Shown: positions 1-6,704, counted from the first letter of the stretch. The stretch is DNA of 7,549 nucleotides from an uncultured Desulfobacterales bacterium (GCA_947259865.1 CAMYNZ010000248.1:1-7549); one strand, 5' to 3'. Notes: a model not told the origin generated them from the sequence alone. A program made the numbers and translations.

Positions 1-1
1 A

Positions 2-193
2 CGTGCCTATTGGTATAATGTACAAGGCGGAAGCGAAAAAGATGCTGATTATTTAGTGGCTTGGCCTTTTGCAAAATATGCTGATTTAGATGAAGACCAA
101 GATGGTGTCTGGGCAGTATATTCTAAAGAACACGGTGAAGAAAAAACAGGTAATAGCGCTATTAGAAACCATGAAGGTTTTCCAGAAGGTTAA
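2..193 (+). CDS. Partial unidentified AT-rich reading frame at the window edge
   Basis: A frame open from the left edge to a TAA at 191-193 encodes 63 residues that read like the tail of a real, acidic and aromatic-rich protein: it includes DADYLVAWPFAKYADLD followed by the Asp/Glu-rich DEDQDGVW. Codons are AT-rich (GAT, TTA, GCA, AAA). From about base 130 onward the same DNA, read in another frame, encodes a canonical biotinyl motif, so only about the first 43 residues are likely to be genuine and the rest is out-of-frame readthrough. I do not recognise the family. It may belong to another gene joined here by rearrangement or by a contig-end assembly error. The start lies outside the window. 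Confidence 0.3.
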   Translation, partial: RAYWYNVQGGSEKDADYLVAWPFAKYADLDEDQDGVWAVYSKEHGEEKTGNSAIRNHEGFPEG

Positions 194-287
194 AAGCCCG
201 ACCAATGGGAAAATATTGCAGATCGCAGCCGAAAATGAGACCCCTTTAAGAGATGATGACTTAATGTTTGTCATTGAAACCGAATGA
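90..287 (+). CDS. Biotinyl-domain fragment (biotin carboxyl carrier protein-like), N-terminally truncated
   Basis: This is the C-terminal half of a biotin carboxyl carrier domain, the swinging arm that moves CO2 between the biotin carboxylase and carboxyltransferase parts of an acyl-CoA carboxylase. From about residue 15 it reads TVKKKQVIALLETMKVF, where ETMK is the biotinylation motif (Lys29 is the acceptor), followed by the KSPTNGKI turn and a closing hydrophobic strand ending LMFVIETE. A complete domain needs roughly 25-30 more residues upstream, with a G-x-F/Y-Y strand and a 'GD' before VKKKQ; none is present in this frame, which has stops at 54-56 and 87-89. The ATG at 90 has no ribosome site and is probably not a natural start. 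The fragment lies 58 bases before the hydratase gene, consistent with an acyl-CoA carboxylase setting. The domain assignment is firm; intactness is doubtful. Confidence 0.75.
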   Translation: MKTKMVSGQYILKNTVKKKQVIALLETMKVFQKVKSPTNGKILQIAAENETPLRDDDLMFVIETE

Positions 288-330
288 CGGCATGATTTTT
301 TTTATTTGGCCCATTGATTCATTCCGCAAA

Positions 331-337
331 AAGGAGG
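331..337 (+). promoter_or_regulatory. Ribosome binding site that fixes the hydratase start
   Basis: AAGGAGG lies 8 bases before the ATG at 346. It favours this start over an in-frame ATG at 268, which lies inside the biotinyl gene and would add 26 residues unlike any crotonase N-terminus. Confidence 0.85.
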
Positions 338-345
338 GTCTTCCA

Positions 346-1116
346 ATGTCCGAGGACCATTTGATCTACCGTGTGCAGGGTCACAGTGCCCATCTAATCC
401 TCAATCGTGAGCAGCAGCGAAATGCCCTGAGCGGTGAGGCCATTTCGTTATTTCTGAAATATCTGGATGCAGCTGAAACCAATGAGGATATCCGGGTTAT
501 CCTCATTACCGCAACGGGAGACAAAGCTTTTTGTTCGGGAGCGGATCTTGGCGGGGCAGCAGGGGGGGAATCCAAAGAAGTCTTTGCTAATTATGCCCGG
601 CTTTTAAAAAGACTGGCCGGTTATCCTAAACCGATTGTAGCCAGAATCAATGGCTACTGTCTGGCAGGCGGAATGGGCCTTATGCTGGCTTGTGATATCG
701 TGATCTCACGTGATGATACAAACTTCGGGACACCGGAAGTCAATGTCGGATTATTCCCAATGATGATCGGCGCATTGATATATCGTAATGTTCCCCGCAA
801 AAAAGCTATGGAAATGGTGCTGATGGGCGAAAAATTGAGTGCGGATCAGGCTCTGGAAATGGGATTGATAACCCGGGCCGTGCCGCCCCAGAAACTGGAT
901 GCGGAAGTTGAAAAAACTTTAAACAGCCTGGCCGCCAAAAGTCCTGTTGGGATGAAGATCGGCAAGGAAGCTTTTTATGCGATGGCCGACATGCCATTTG
1001 AAGAAGCGGTTGATTACCTTTCAATAAAAATTGCAGAGGTGGCAGCCACCGAAGATGCCAGAGAGGGTATTACGGCCTTTCTCGAAAAAAGAAAACCCGT
1101 TTTTAAAGGTAAATAG
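346..1116 (+). CDS. Enoyl-CoA hydratase/isomerase (crotonase) family protein
   Basis: A 256-residue crotonase, the usual length for the family. These enzymes hold an acyl-CoA thioester in an oxyanion hole and hydrate, isomerise or cleave it. The first oxyanion loop is CSGADLGG (63-70), the second is GYCLAGGMGL (103-112), PEVNVGLFP is at 130-138, and the C-terminal helix ATEDAREGITAFLEKRKP (234-251) is a classic crotonase ending. Compared with rat mitochondrial hydratase, the Glu164 equivalent is kept (Glu131), but the position of Glu144 is Gly111. A one-glutamate active site is common in isomerases, glutaconyl-type hydratases and other specialised crotonases, so ordinary short-chain hydratase activity should not be assumed. 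It sits between a biotinyl carrier fragment and a BKACE gene. That would suit hydration of a carboxylated enoyl-CoA, as in methylcrotonyl/geranyl-type pathways; this is inference. Confidence 0.93.
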   Translation: MSEDHLIYRVQGHSAHLILNREQQRNALSGEAISLFLKYLDAAETNEDIRVILITATGDKAFCSGADLGGAAGGESKEVFANYARLLKRLAGYPKPIVARINGYCLAGGMGLMLACDIVISRDDTNFGTPEVNVGLFPMMIGALIYRNVPRKKAMEMVLMGEKLSADQALEMGLITRAVPPQKLDAEVEKTLNSLAAKSPVGMKIGKEAFYAMADMPFEEAVDYLSIKIAEVAATEDAREGITAFLEKRKPVFKGK

Positions 1117-1147
1117 GGTTGGATTCGATTTTATAATTTTTTTGTCG

Positions 1148-1293
1148 GACAGGATAAAAAGGATTATGTAAATTGCCGGTCCTGGTAGATATGTGACGGC
1201 CTTGAATTGCAGCCCTCCGGTTATTCCAGTCACCCGAGGACAGGCTGCAAGACTTCAAAGGAAGATATCCTGAATATCCTGTAAATCCTGTCT
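1148..1293 (+). repeat. 9-bp-period repeats with an inverted partner in the intergenic gap
   Basis: Three head-to-tail 9-base units, ATCCTGAAT, ATCCTGTAA and ATCCTGTCT, occupy 1267-1293. About 110 bases upstream the opposite orientation appears as GACAGGAT (1148-1155) followed by AAAAAGGAT (1156-1164). ATCCTGTC at 1285-1292 is the exact complement of GACAGGAT. The 198-base gap between the hydratase and BKACE genes therefore carries a roughly 146-base segment bounded by inverted, degenerate repeats. No reading frame of note lies inside it. It could be a small dispersed repeat element or part of an mRNA structure between the two genes. Confidence 0.6.
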
Positions 1294-1301
1294 AATAAAC
1301 C

Positions 1302-1311
1302 AAGGGGGTGG
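1302..1311 (+). promoter_or_regulatory. Ribosome binding site supporting a TTG start
   Basis: AAGGGGGTGG lies immediately upstream of the TTG at 1315. No in-frame ATG occurs until residue 16, inside the first conserved strand of the protein, so TTG is the best start. Confidence 0.7.
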
Positions 1312-1314
1312 AGC

Positions 1315-2193
1315 TTGAGCACACAAGATAAAGTTGTCGTCACCTGTGCATTGACAGGAATGCTGACCGATCCGGCCAAATTTAATGTACCGGTAACCCC
1401 TCGCGAAATGGCGGAAGCCACTGCCCAGGCCCATGATGCCGGGGCTTCTGCGGTGCATTGCCATTTCAGAGATCAGGGAGAGGGCATGGGCGCCTGGCCG
1501 ACCTGGGATCTCGATACGGTTGGCGCTATTCTGTCTGCCATCAAACAGCGGGTTCCCGATATAATCATATGTATGAGCACGGGTGTGATGGGAAATGATC
1601 TGTCCGGACCCCTGGATTGCCTGCAAACATTTAAACCGGAGCTGGCGGCCTGTAATGCGGGGTCTTTGAATTATCTGAAAATCCGCAAAGACGGTTCCTG
1701 GGCCTGGCCTCCCATTCTCTTTGACAATCCGGTGGAAAAGATAAAGCAGTTTCTGGAGGTGATGACGGCCAACAAAATCGTTCCGGAATTTGAATGCTTC
1801 GATACCGGTATTGTGCGCAGTGTGAGTATGTATCAGGCCAACGGTATGTTCAGGGGGGATCCCCACCTTTCTTTTGTGATGGGTGTGGACAGCGGTATGC
1901 CGGCCAACCCGGATCTTTTATCCATTCTGAAAACGGAATTACCCAAAAACGCGCACTGGCAGGTTATTGCCACAGGACCGGGTCGCGAGAAGATCTGGAA
2001 CCTGCACAGGCGATGCCTTGAACTGGGTGGTGATGTCAGAACCGGTCTTGAGGATACTTTTTACCTTCCCACTGGCGATCGGGCCCAAAATAACGGTCAG
2101 CTGGTTGAGGCGCTGGTAAAGATTGTCCATGAGACCGGAAAAGAAGTCGCAACGACTGCCGAGGCCAGACAGATTCTCGGTGTATTGCAATAA
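1315..2193 (+). CDS. Beta-keto acid cleavage enzyme (BKACE, DUF849; 3-keto-5-aminohexanoate cleavage family)
   Basis: A 292-residue TIM-barrel enzyme of the BKACE family. The family condenses a beta-keto acid with acetyl-CoA and cleaves it to acetoacetate and a new acyl-CoA, using a divalent metal, usually zinc. The N-terminal strand VVVTCALTG (7-15) and VPVTPREMAE (25-34) are typical. VHCHFRD (47-53) supplies the two metal-binding histidines (His48, His50). VRTGLEDTFY (241-250) supplies the third ligand (Glu246), the adjacent Asp247 and Arg242, matching the Glu230/Asp231/Arg226 cluster described for the Kce enzyme. The pocket residues that set substrate choice vary widely in this family, so the keto acid cannot be named; the lysine-fermentation substrate is only one option, and no other lysine-fermentation gene is visible here. 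The start is TTG. The gene lies 198 bases after the hydratase and 84 before the acyl-CoA ligase. Confidence 0.92.
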   Translation: MSTQDKVVVTCALTGMLTDPAKFNVPVTPREMAEATAQAHDAGASAVHCHFRDQGEGMGAWPTWDLDTVGAILSAIKQRVPDIIICMSTGVMGNDLSGPLDCLQTFKPELAACNAGSLNYLKIRKDGSWAWPPILFDNPVEKIKQFLEVMTANKIVPEFECFDTGIVRSVSMYQANGMFRGDPHLSFVMGVDSGMPANPDLLSILKTELPKNAHWQVIATGPGREKIWNLHRRCLELGGDVRTGLEDTFYLPTGDRAQNNGQLVEALVKIVHETGKEVATTAEARQILGVLQ

Positions 2194-2277
2194 ACGGCAG
2201 CGCTCGACGGGATGTTCCACGTTTTCCCGGTTTTTTAGGTCTCTGGGGAACAAACGGTAAAGAAAGGAGGGCCAGTC

Positions 2278-3951
2278 ATGAAAGAGAAACTTTGGCACAA
2301 ATCCTATGCGCCCGGCGTAAAAAAGACCCTTGATTTTGAACAGGTTACAATCTCTGAAGCCTTAACCCGATCGGCCCGTAAATTTCCTGATCATACCGCC
2401 TTAAACTACATGGGTAAAAAAATCACCTACAGGGAACTCGAAGGGCTTGTCAATTGCTTGGCCGGCGCCTTGATTGATCTGGGAATTAAAGCCGGAGATA
2501 AAGTGGCGGTCTGTCTGCCGAATATTCCCCAGGTTATTATTTCCAACCTGGCGATCTTCCGTATCGGCGCAGTCACCGTTCAAAATAATCCGCTTTACAC
2601 CGAACGGGAGCTGGAATATCAGCTAAACGACTCGGATTCTAAAATTGTTATTACCCTGACTCTCCTGATTCCACGCATACAGAAGATAAAGCCCAATACG
2701 AAAGTAGAAAAGATTATCGGCTGTCATATCAACACCTACCTGCCTTTTCCCAAAAAACAGCTGTTTCCCCTTGTAAAAAAAGATATGTATCGCAAAGTTG
2801 AACCGGCTGAGGACGTTCTGGTTTTTAAAGATCTGATGGGAAAATACTCTGAGCAACCGGTGGCGGAGCAAAGTAAATGGGATGCACTTGCCGCCCTGAT
2901 TTATACCGGCGGGACCACCGGTGTCAGCAAAGGTGTGATGTTGAGCAATGCCAATTTGAGTTGTAATGTCCAGCAGCTTGTGGCCTGGTTTCCCGACTTG
3001 AATCCTGCCGAAGAGCGTTTGATCGGAAATTATCCTGTATTTCATTCCGCCGGTTTTTCGACGGTGCAAAACTTTATGATCTGGCAGGCATATGAACACA
3101 TCATGGTCCCCCGGCCGGAACCGAAAATAAATATCGAGTTGATAAAAAAATACAAACCGTCTTTTTTGCCGGGGGTACCGACTATTTTTGTGGGATTGCT
3201 GGCAGACTCCGAGTTCAGGAAGATGGACCTATCTTCCATCAAGGGGTTTTTTTCCGGCGCAGCCCCCCTGGCAGCGGATACTATCAAAGATCTGCATGAG
3301 TTGACCGGCGCCACCATGTGTGAAGTTTACGGATCCACTGAAACCGCTCCGTATGCAACCGTTACCCCCTGGGGTGGAAAGGTAAAACCCGGGACCGTGG
3401 GTGTACCTTTGCCGGATACGGATATCAAAATCGTAGACATTGCAGATCCTGACAAAGAGTTGGAAGTTGGCGAGGACGGCGAAATTGCCATCAAAGGCCC
3501 CCAGATCATGATGGGATACTACCAAAAACCGCAAGAAACTGCCAAGGTCATAAAAGAGGGATGGTTTTATTCCGGCGATATCGGCAAATTTGATGAAGAC
3601 GGATACCTAAGCATTGTGGACCGCAAAAAAGATATGATCATTGCCGGCGGATACAATATCTACCCGGTGGAACTCGATGATGTACTCATGGGCCATCCAA
3701 AGATCTTGGAGGCCTGTACGGTCGGTTTGCCGGATGCATATCGCGGAGAAACGGTTAAGGCTTTTATCGTGGTAAAGGCAGGTGAGACCCTTACTGAAGA
3801 GGAAATCAGCAATTACTGCAGGGAAAAGCTCGCGGCTTATAAGGTTCCCAAGTTAATCGAGTTCATCGATGAGCTTCCCAAAAGCGCTGTGGGAAAGGTT
3901 CTGAGAAGAAAACTCAAAGAGATGGAGATGGAGAAAGCCCGTGACAAGTGA
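2278..3951 (+). CDS. AMP-forming acyl-CoA synthetase (long/medium-chain fatty acid-CoA ligase type)
   Basis: A 557-residue adenylate-forming ligase that activates a carboxylic acid with ATP and then transfers it to CoA. It is full length. Visible motifs in order: phosphate loop YTGGTTGVSKG (209-219), YGSTE (351-355), YSGDIG (431-436), the ribose-binding and hinge region beginning Asp448-Arg449-Lys450, GGYNIYP (457-463), and the C-terminal catalytic lysine in PKSAVGKVLRRK (534-545; Lys540). AAAGGAGG at 2263-2270 precedes the ATG. The overall form is close to FadD-type long-chain ligases, but chain length or an aromatic substrate cannot be read from these motifs. As the last gene of the + strand cluster it probably supplies the CoA thioester on which the other enzymes act. 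No clear hairpin-plus-T terminator was found in the 131 bases that separate it from the convergent lipoprotein gene. Confidence 0.95.
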   Translation: MKEKLWHKSYAPGVKKTLDFEQVTISEALTRSARKFPDHTALNYMGKKITYRELEGLVNCLAGALIDLGIKAGDKVAVCLPNIPQVIISNLAIFRIGAVTVQNNPLYTERELEYQLNDSDSKIVITLTLLIPRIQKIKPNTKVEKIIGCHINTYLPFPKKQLFPLVKKDMYRKVEPAEDVLVFKDLMGKYSEQPVAEQSKWDALAALIYTGGTTGVSKGVMLSNANLSCNVQQLVAWFPDLNPAEERLIGNYPVFHSAGFSTVQNFMIWQAYEHIMVPRPEPKINIELIKKYKPSFLPGVPTIFVGLLADSEFRKMDLSSIKGFFSGAAPLAADTIKDLHELTGATMCEVYGSTETAPYATVTPWGGKVKPGTVGVPLPDTDIKIVDIADPDKELEVGEDGEIAIKGPQIMMGYYQKPQETAKVIKEGWFYSGDIGKFDEDGYLSIVDRKKDMIIAGGYNIYPVELDDVLMGHPKILEACTVGLPDAYRGETVKAFIVVKAGETLTEEEISNYCREKLAAYKVPKLIEFIDELPKSAVGKVLRRKLKEMEMEKARDK

Positions 3952-4082
3952 TGGGCGTCTCCCTTATAAGAATGATGCTGAACCGTTTAATATACTAATA
4001 GAGAATCAAGTGTAAAAAACATGAATTATCTAAAACTCGCCAAAGTTAATAAATACAGACTTGAGATGACTTCTATAACCGA

Positions 4083-4526
4083 TTATGGTCCCCCAAAGGG
4101 AACATAATGGGTGTATACCTGCATTGTCTTATCTTCAGCCAGCTTGGCACCGGCCGAAACATACTTGTTATTCCAAATAACAAGGTATCCATACAACTGA
4201 TCATCCGGTCCCAATACCTCCTTTAGTCCTTTCACCGGAAACTTCTTCATTGGATATTCTCTGACAAAATCAGACGCTGTTTGATGGTCAACGGGGCTGC
4301 AGGATTTATCTATTATTTTTACCGTTTTATCGTCATTTTTCGGATCTAATGCGGTAATTAGGGGACAATGATGAATGTCGTAATCATCTAAATTTTCTTT
4401 AATCGCTTTAATGGTTGCCGTGCGATCCTCTCCGGATTTTGTTTTAATTTTCCCTAATGTCCCCGAACACCCCAAGATGAATGCAATGATAACAGCCATT
4501 ATTCCAAAAGTGTATTTGATGTTCAT
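4083..4526 (-). CDS. Small lipoprotein of unknown function
   Basis: A 147-residue protein with a lipoprotein signal: Lys4, a hydrophobic core (about 7-18) and the lipobox ILGC with Cys20 as the lipidated residue. The mature part is charged and soluble, with two further cysteines (Cys54 in HHCP, Cys76 in KSCSP) that could form a disulfide, and a C-terminal half rich in aromatic residues (LYGYLVIWNNKYVSAG at 111-126). On the coding strand an AAAGGGAG ribosome site lies just before the ATG. It is convergent with the acyl-CoA synthetase and has no partner gene on its strand nearby, so it is probably a single-gene unit. I do not recognise the family. Cell-envelope location is inferred from the lipobox. 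Confidence 0.75.
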   Translation of the reverse strand: MNIKYTFGIMAVIIAFILGCSGTLGKIKTKSGEDRTATIKAIKENLDDYDIHHCPLITALDPKNDDKTVKIIDKSCSPVDHQTASDFVREYPMKKFPVKGLKEVLGPDDQLYGYLVIWNNKYVSAGAKLAEDKTMQVYTHYVPFGGP

Positions 4527-4850
4527 GCGTGGCTCCCTTTGTTATCTGTCGGCAAAAATTATTTATCTTCCTCCGAACAACCTAATCAGTGACCCAAAAT
4601 ATGCAATACAAAAAGCACAAATTATTTTCGGTAAATCAGGTTGGCGTTTTTGGAATAGTTCGTCGCTGTTTTCGGCTCATGTTTTGGTAACAATTGAATT
4701 GGCTTTTGTTCTCTTACCGGTTTTTAACGATGAAGGTGATACCGGCGCCAGCCCTATTGAATTAGCTGAATGGTATGTTGACAGTTAATCCGGTTTTCAT
4801 TATTGTCGACGATCTTTGGATTTTTAAAATGCCCATCTCGGATGATACAA
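4527..4850. other. Gap without a confident gene; possible coding remnant at 4569-4788
   Basis: This stretch separates the lipoprotein gene from the MFS gene and must contain the lipoprotein promoter, although I could not place -35/-10 boxes with confidence. On the + strand one frame stays open to a TAA at 4786-4788 and ends with a protein-like tail containing ASPIELAEWYVDS, preceded by a hydrophobic run. No start codon with a ribosome site serves it, and upstream it simply runs antisense through the lipoprotein gene. It may be the tail of a decayed gene or chance. An in-frame TTG at 4803 could extend the MFS protein by 16 residues but has no ribosome site. Confidence 0.35.
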
Positions 4851-6072
4851 ATGGAAGAGCGAAACGAAAAAGATCAATATTACCTGAAGAACGTTATCGG
4901 CATATCCGCTTGTGAGTTTTTGTGGGGCCTGGGGCTTCCGATTGTCATCGAGTCAACCTTTCTTCAGCTCTTTCTAAAAAGCCTGGGCGCCTCCAGTTTT
5001 GCCATCGGGCTTATTCCATTTTTCCTATTTATCGGCAGCTCAGTATTCGCTCTGCTCTCAAGTTATCTGACCTCAGGTCTGACGTATAAACGCAAGGCTG
5101 TCATCGTCTTACACCTCGTTTCCGGTGCCTCCCTTTTGCTTTTTGGGATCAGCCTGTTTTTGTTTGGTCAGGCGTCCCACATCCTGATAGTTTTTTTTAG
5201 CTGCTATGCGATTTTTTCGGTATGTATCGGTATGACCCTGCCGGTCTGGCTCAACTTTCTGGTAAAGATTTTTTCGGAGAATAAAACGGTGTCAGGGATG
5301 GCCTTGATGCTGATTGCCCAGAACGTTGCCAAACTGCTCTGCAGCCTTGTTATCGTTCGGTTCGTAGAAAAGTACGCCTTTTCTTCAGAATCTTCGGCTG
5401 TTGCATTTATGGTGGTCGGCGTTTTGTTTATTCTGGGCGCGACATTCTTTTTTATTACCAGGGAGTTGCCCCACCCCCATGAAACGCTGTCTGACAAAAG
5501 GGGGCCGTTTTTCGGCTATATCATCGAATCCATCCGGCATATTCTAAAAAACAGGAATTTTTTATACTTCCTGGCCGGAGATCTTGAGTTTTTCATCGTG
5601 GTAACAATTATTTCTTTTTACGCGAATTATGCAACGACCTGGTGCGGGATTGATGCGGCCAGTGCTGCCGGCATTTTTGTGGGCTGCATTTATTGCGGTG
5701 CAATCTTTGCAAACATTTCTCTGGGCTCCATGGGCCTTTTTTCATTAAAAAACAAGTATATCATGTCAAAATTTTTTTCTTTTACTGCCGTTGTGATGCT
5801 TACATTTTTCTGTCATGATCGCATTTGCGCCGGCAGTAAAAAAGTTGTCCGGCCTGGCGGACTCCACCAGTTATTTTGCTGTTGGCCCGATTCTAACGCT
5901 TCCATTTGCTATCTGTTTGCCGCTCGTGTTTGGAAAATTTCTGGATCATTTTGCCTGGCTGCAAGCGGATGCCTACAGGATTATTTTTAGCATATCGATT
6001 CTTCTCATATTCGTCACCCTGATATGTATGTTGAAAACCGATTTTTCAGAACACAAAGGGGTCGCATCTTAA
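4851..6072 (+). pseudogene. MFS-type transporter, interrupted by one frameshift
   Basis: A major facilitator superfamily-like permease split between two frames. The first part (from ATG 4851; an in-frame ATG at 4842 is an alternative) carries about nine hydrophobic helices up to residue ~319. The amphipathic loop LTSGLTYKRK (74-83) after helix 2 is in the place of the MFS A-motif, and a charged central loop follows helix 6 (about 203-235). The original frame then degrades into Cys/Arg-rich nonsense, while the +1 frame from about 5808 continues as transporter (ADSTSYFAVGPILTLPFA and a last helix) to TAA 6070-6072. Removing one T from the TTTTT run at 5805-5809 restores a 406-residue protein, a normal 12-helix MFS length. 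Substrate unknown. The gene could be a true pseudogene, a recoded gene or a sequencing error. The start has only a weak GGA upstream. Confidence 0.85.
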
Positions 6073-6117
6073 ATATTGAATATTCACCGCTATTTTTAAT
6101 ATTTAAGATGCGACCCC
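6058..6117. repeat. Perfect 20-bp inverted repeat (hairpin) overlapping the MFS stop codon
   Basis: GGGGTCGCATCTTAAATATT (6058-6077) is exactly complementary to 6098-6117, with a 20-base spacer; three further pairs, one of them G-T, extend inward. The TAA stop of the MFS frame is in the left arm, so the last residues of that protein (GVAS) are encoded by the repeat. It sits between the + strand MFS gene and the - strand membrane protein gene and could act as a two-way terminator, but neither side carries the T-run of an intrinsic terminator. A dispersed REP-like or miniature element is the alternative. Confidence 0.85.
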
Positions 6118-6236
6118 AATTTCACACTTTATTAAAGTAGTCCATTAAATGCATTTTCGTATGGCCCCATCGGGTATAAAAGTCGACATCGAATTGTAAA
6201 TTTCGCCGCGGATGCATTTCGAACCTGCCCCGTTCT

Positions 6237-6324
6237 TTAGGTTAATCCGCATAGTTTCCCGGCCCTGCCGCAGCGAAGCATAAACAAGACGGGTCGGGTC
6301 CGGCAACTTGTTCGATATAATGCT
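6237..6324 (-). other. Imperfect palindrome after the membrane-protein stop codon (weak attC-like candidate)
   Basis: Directly after the stop of the 124-residue gene, AGTTTCCCGGCCC (6253-6265) pairs with GGGTCCGGCAACT (6296-6308) as 4 + 4 + 3 base pairs with one- or two-base bulges, around a 30-base GC-rich loop. On the - strand the flanks read ATCGAAC on the gene side and GGATTAACC on the far side, which only loosely resemble the RYYYAAC and GTTRRRY cores of integron attC sites. The outer flanks do not pair well. It could equally be a terminator stem. The rest of the 6118-6324 gap holds nothing recognisable; a 56-codon open stretch continues in frame after the stop to about 6154 and is probably chance. 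Confidence 0.3.
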
Positions 6325-6699
6325 TCATTCCAATAGCTGCCAGCCCTTGTTTTCTTTGCCTATATGCAGGACACCAAAAAGTACAGCAACACCGATCAAT
6401 CCAAACAGTGATTGGGCAATACCAAGTCCTATTGAAATATTAACTAAGAGTGCCAGGGCAGCAGATGCGCAGAATCCCCAGAAGCCCCATTTCTTCCATT
6501 TGAAAAGTGCTATAACACAAACCAGGTTAAAAATTCCCAGCACGGCCAGCGCAGGAAATATCCAACCGGGTGCATTGGGAAGTGTCTGCTTTATATACGA
6601 ACTGCCAAGCAAATACATTATCGTTGTCAAAACATTTGCAATGATCATCAGTATCAGAAATGCAGTCAAACATCCGTGTCGCTTTTTTTGATCGGACAT
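6325..6699 (-). CDS. Small four-helix membrane protein of unknown function
   Basis: A 124-residue, strongly hydrophobic protein with four likely transmembrane segments at about 11-31, 46-66, 72-91 and 94-112. A basic N-terminus (MSDQKKRHG) suggests a cytoplasmic start, and a lysine/tryptophan hinge KWKKWGFWGF (67-76) joins helices 2 and 3. The start is fixed by a strong AAGGAGG site (complement of 6705-6711) five bases before the ATG. I do not recognise a named family, though Lys/Trp hinges of this kind recur in short bacterial membrane proteins. It is followed and preceded by palindromic DNA and shares its strand with the AT-rich gene upstream, but the 189-base gap between them argues against tight co-translation. 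Confidence 0.8.
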   Translation of the reverse strand: MSDQKKRHGCLTAFLILMIIANVLTTIMYLLGSSYIKQTLPNAPGWIFPALAVLGIFNLVCVIALFKWKKWGFWGFCASAALALLVNISIGLGIAQSLFGLIGVAVLFGVLHIGKENKGWQLLE

Positions 6700-6704
6700 A
6701 CTAT

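Noticed and set aside
268..345. In-frame upstream ATG at 268 extending the hydratase by 26 residues
   Set aside because: It overlaps the biotinyl gene, has no ribosome site and gives a non-crotonase N-terminus; AAGGAGG at 331 clearly serves the ATG at 346.
1255..1866. 203-codon minus-strand open frame opposite the BKACE gene
   Set aside because: It is antisense to a gene with intact metal-binding and catalytic motifs, and its product shows no recognisable pattern.
2213..2252. TGTTCC/GGAACA inverted repeat between BKACE and ligase genes as an operator
   Set aside because: Six base pairs with a long spacer are expected by chance, and no regulator gene is in the window to support an operator.
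2623..3099. 158-codon minus-strand open frame inside the acyl-CoA synthetase gene
   Set aside because: It is opposite a full-length adenylate-forming enzyme with all motifs and has no ribosome site or protein-like features.
3952..4082. TCAAGT/ACTTGA inverted repeat in the convergent gap as a terminator
   Set aside because: Only six base pairs with a loop of about 50 bases and no T-run; not enough to call a terminator.
6308..6691. 127-codon plus-strand open frame opposite the four-helix membrane protein
   Set aside because: The minus-strand frame has a consensus ribosome site and clean helix periodicity; the plus-strand product is Pro/Ser/Thr-rich and lacks both.
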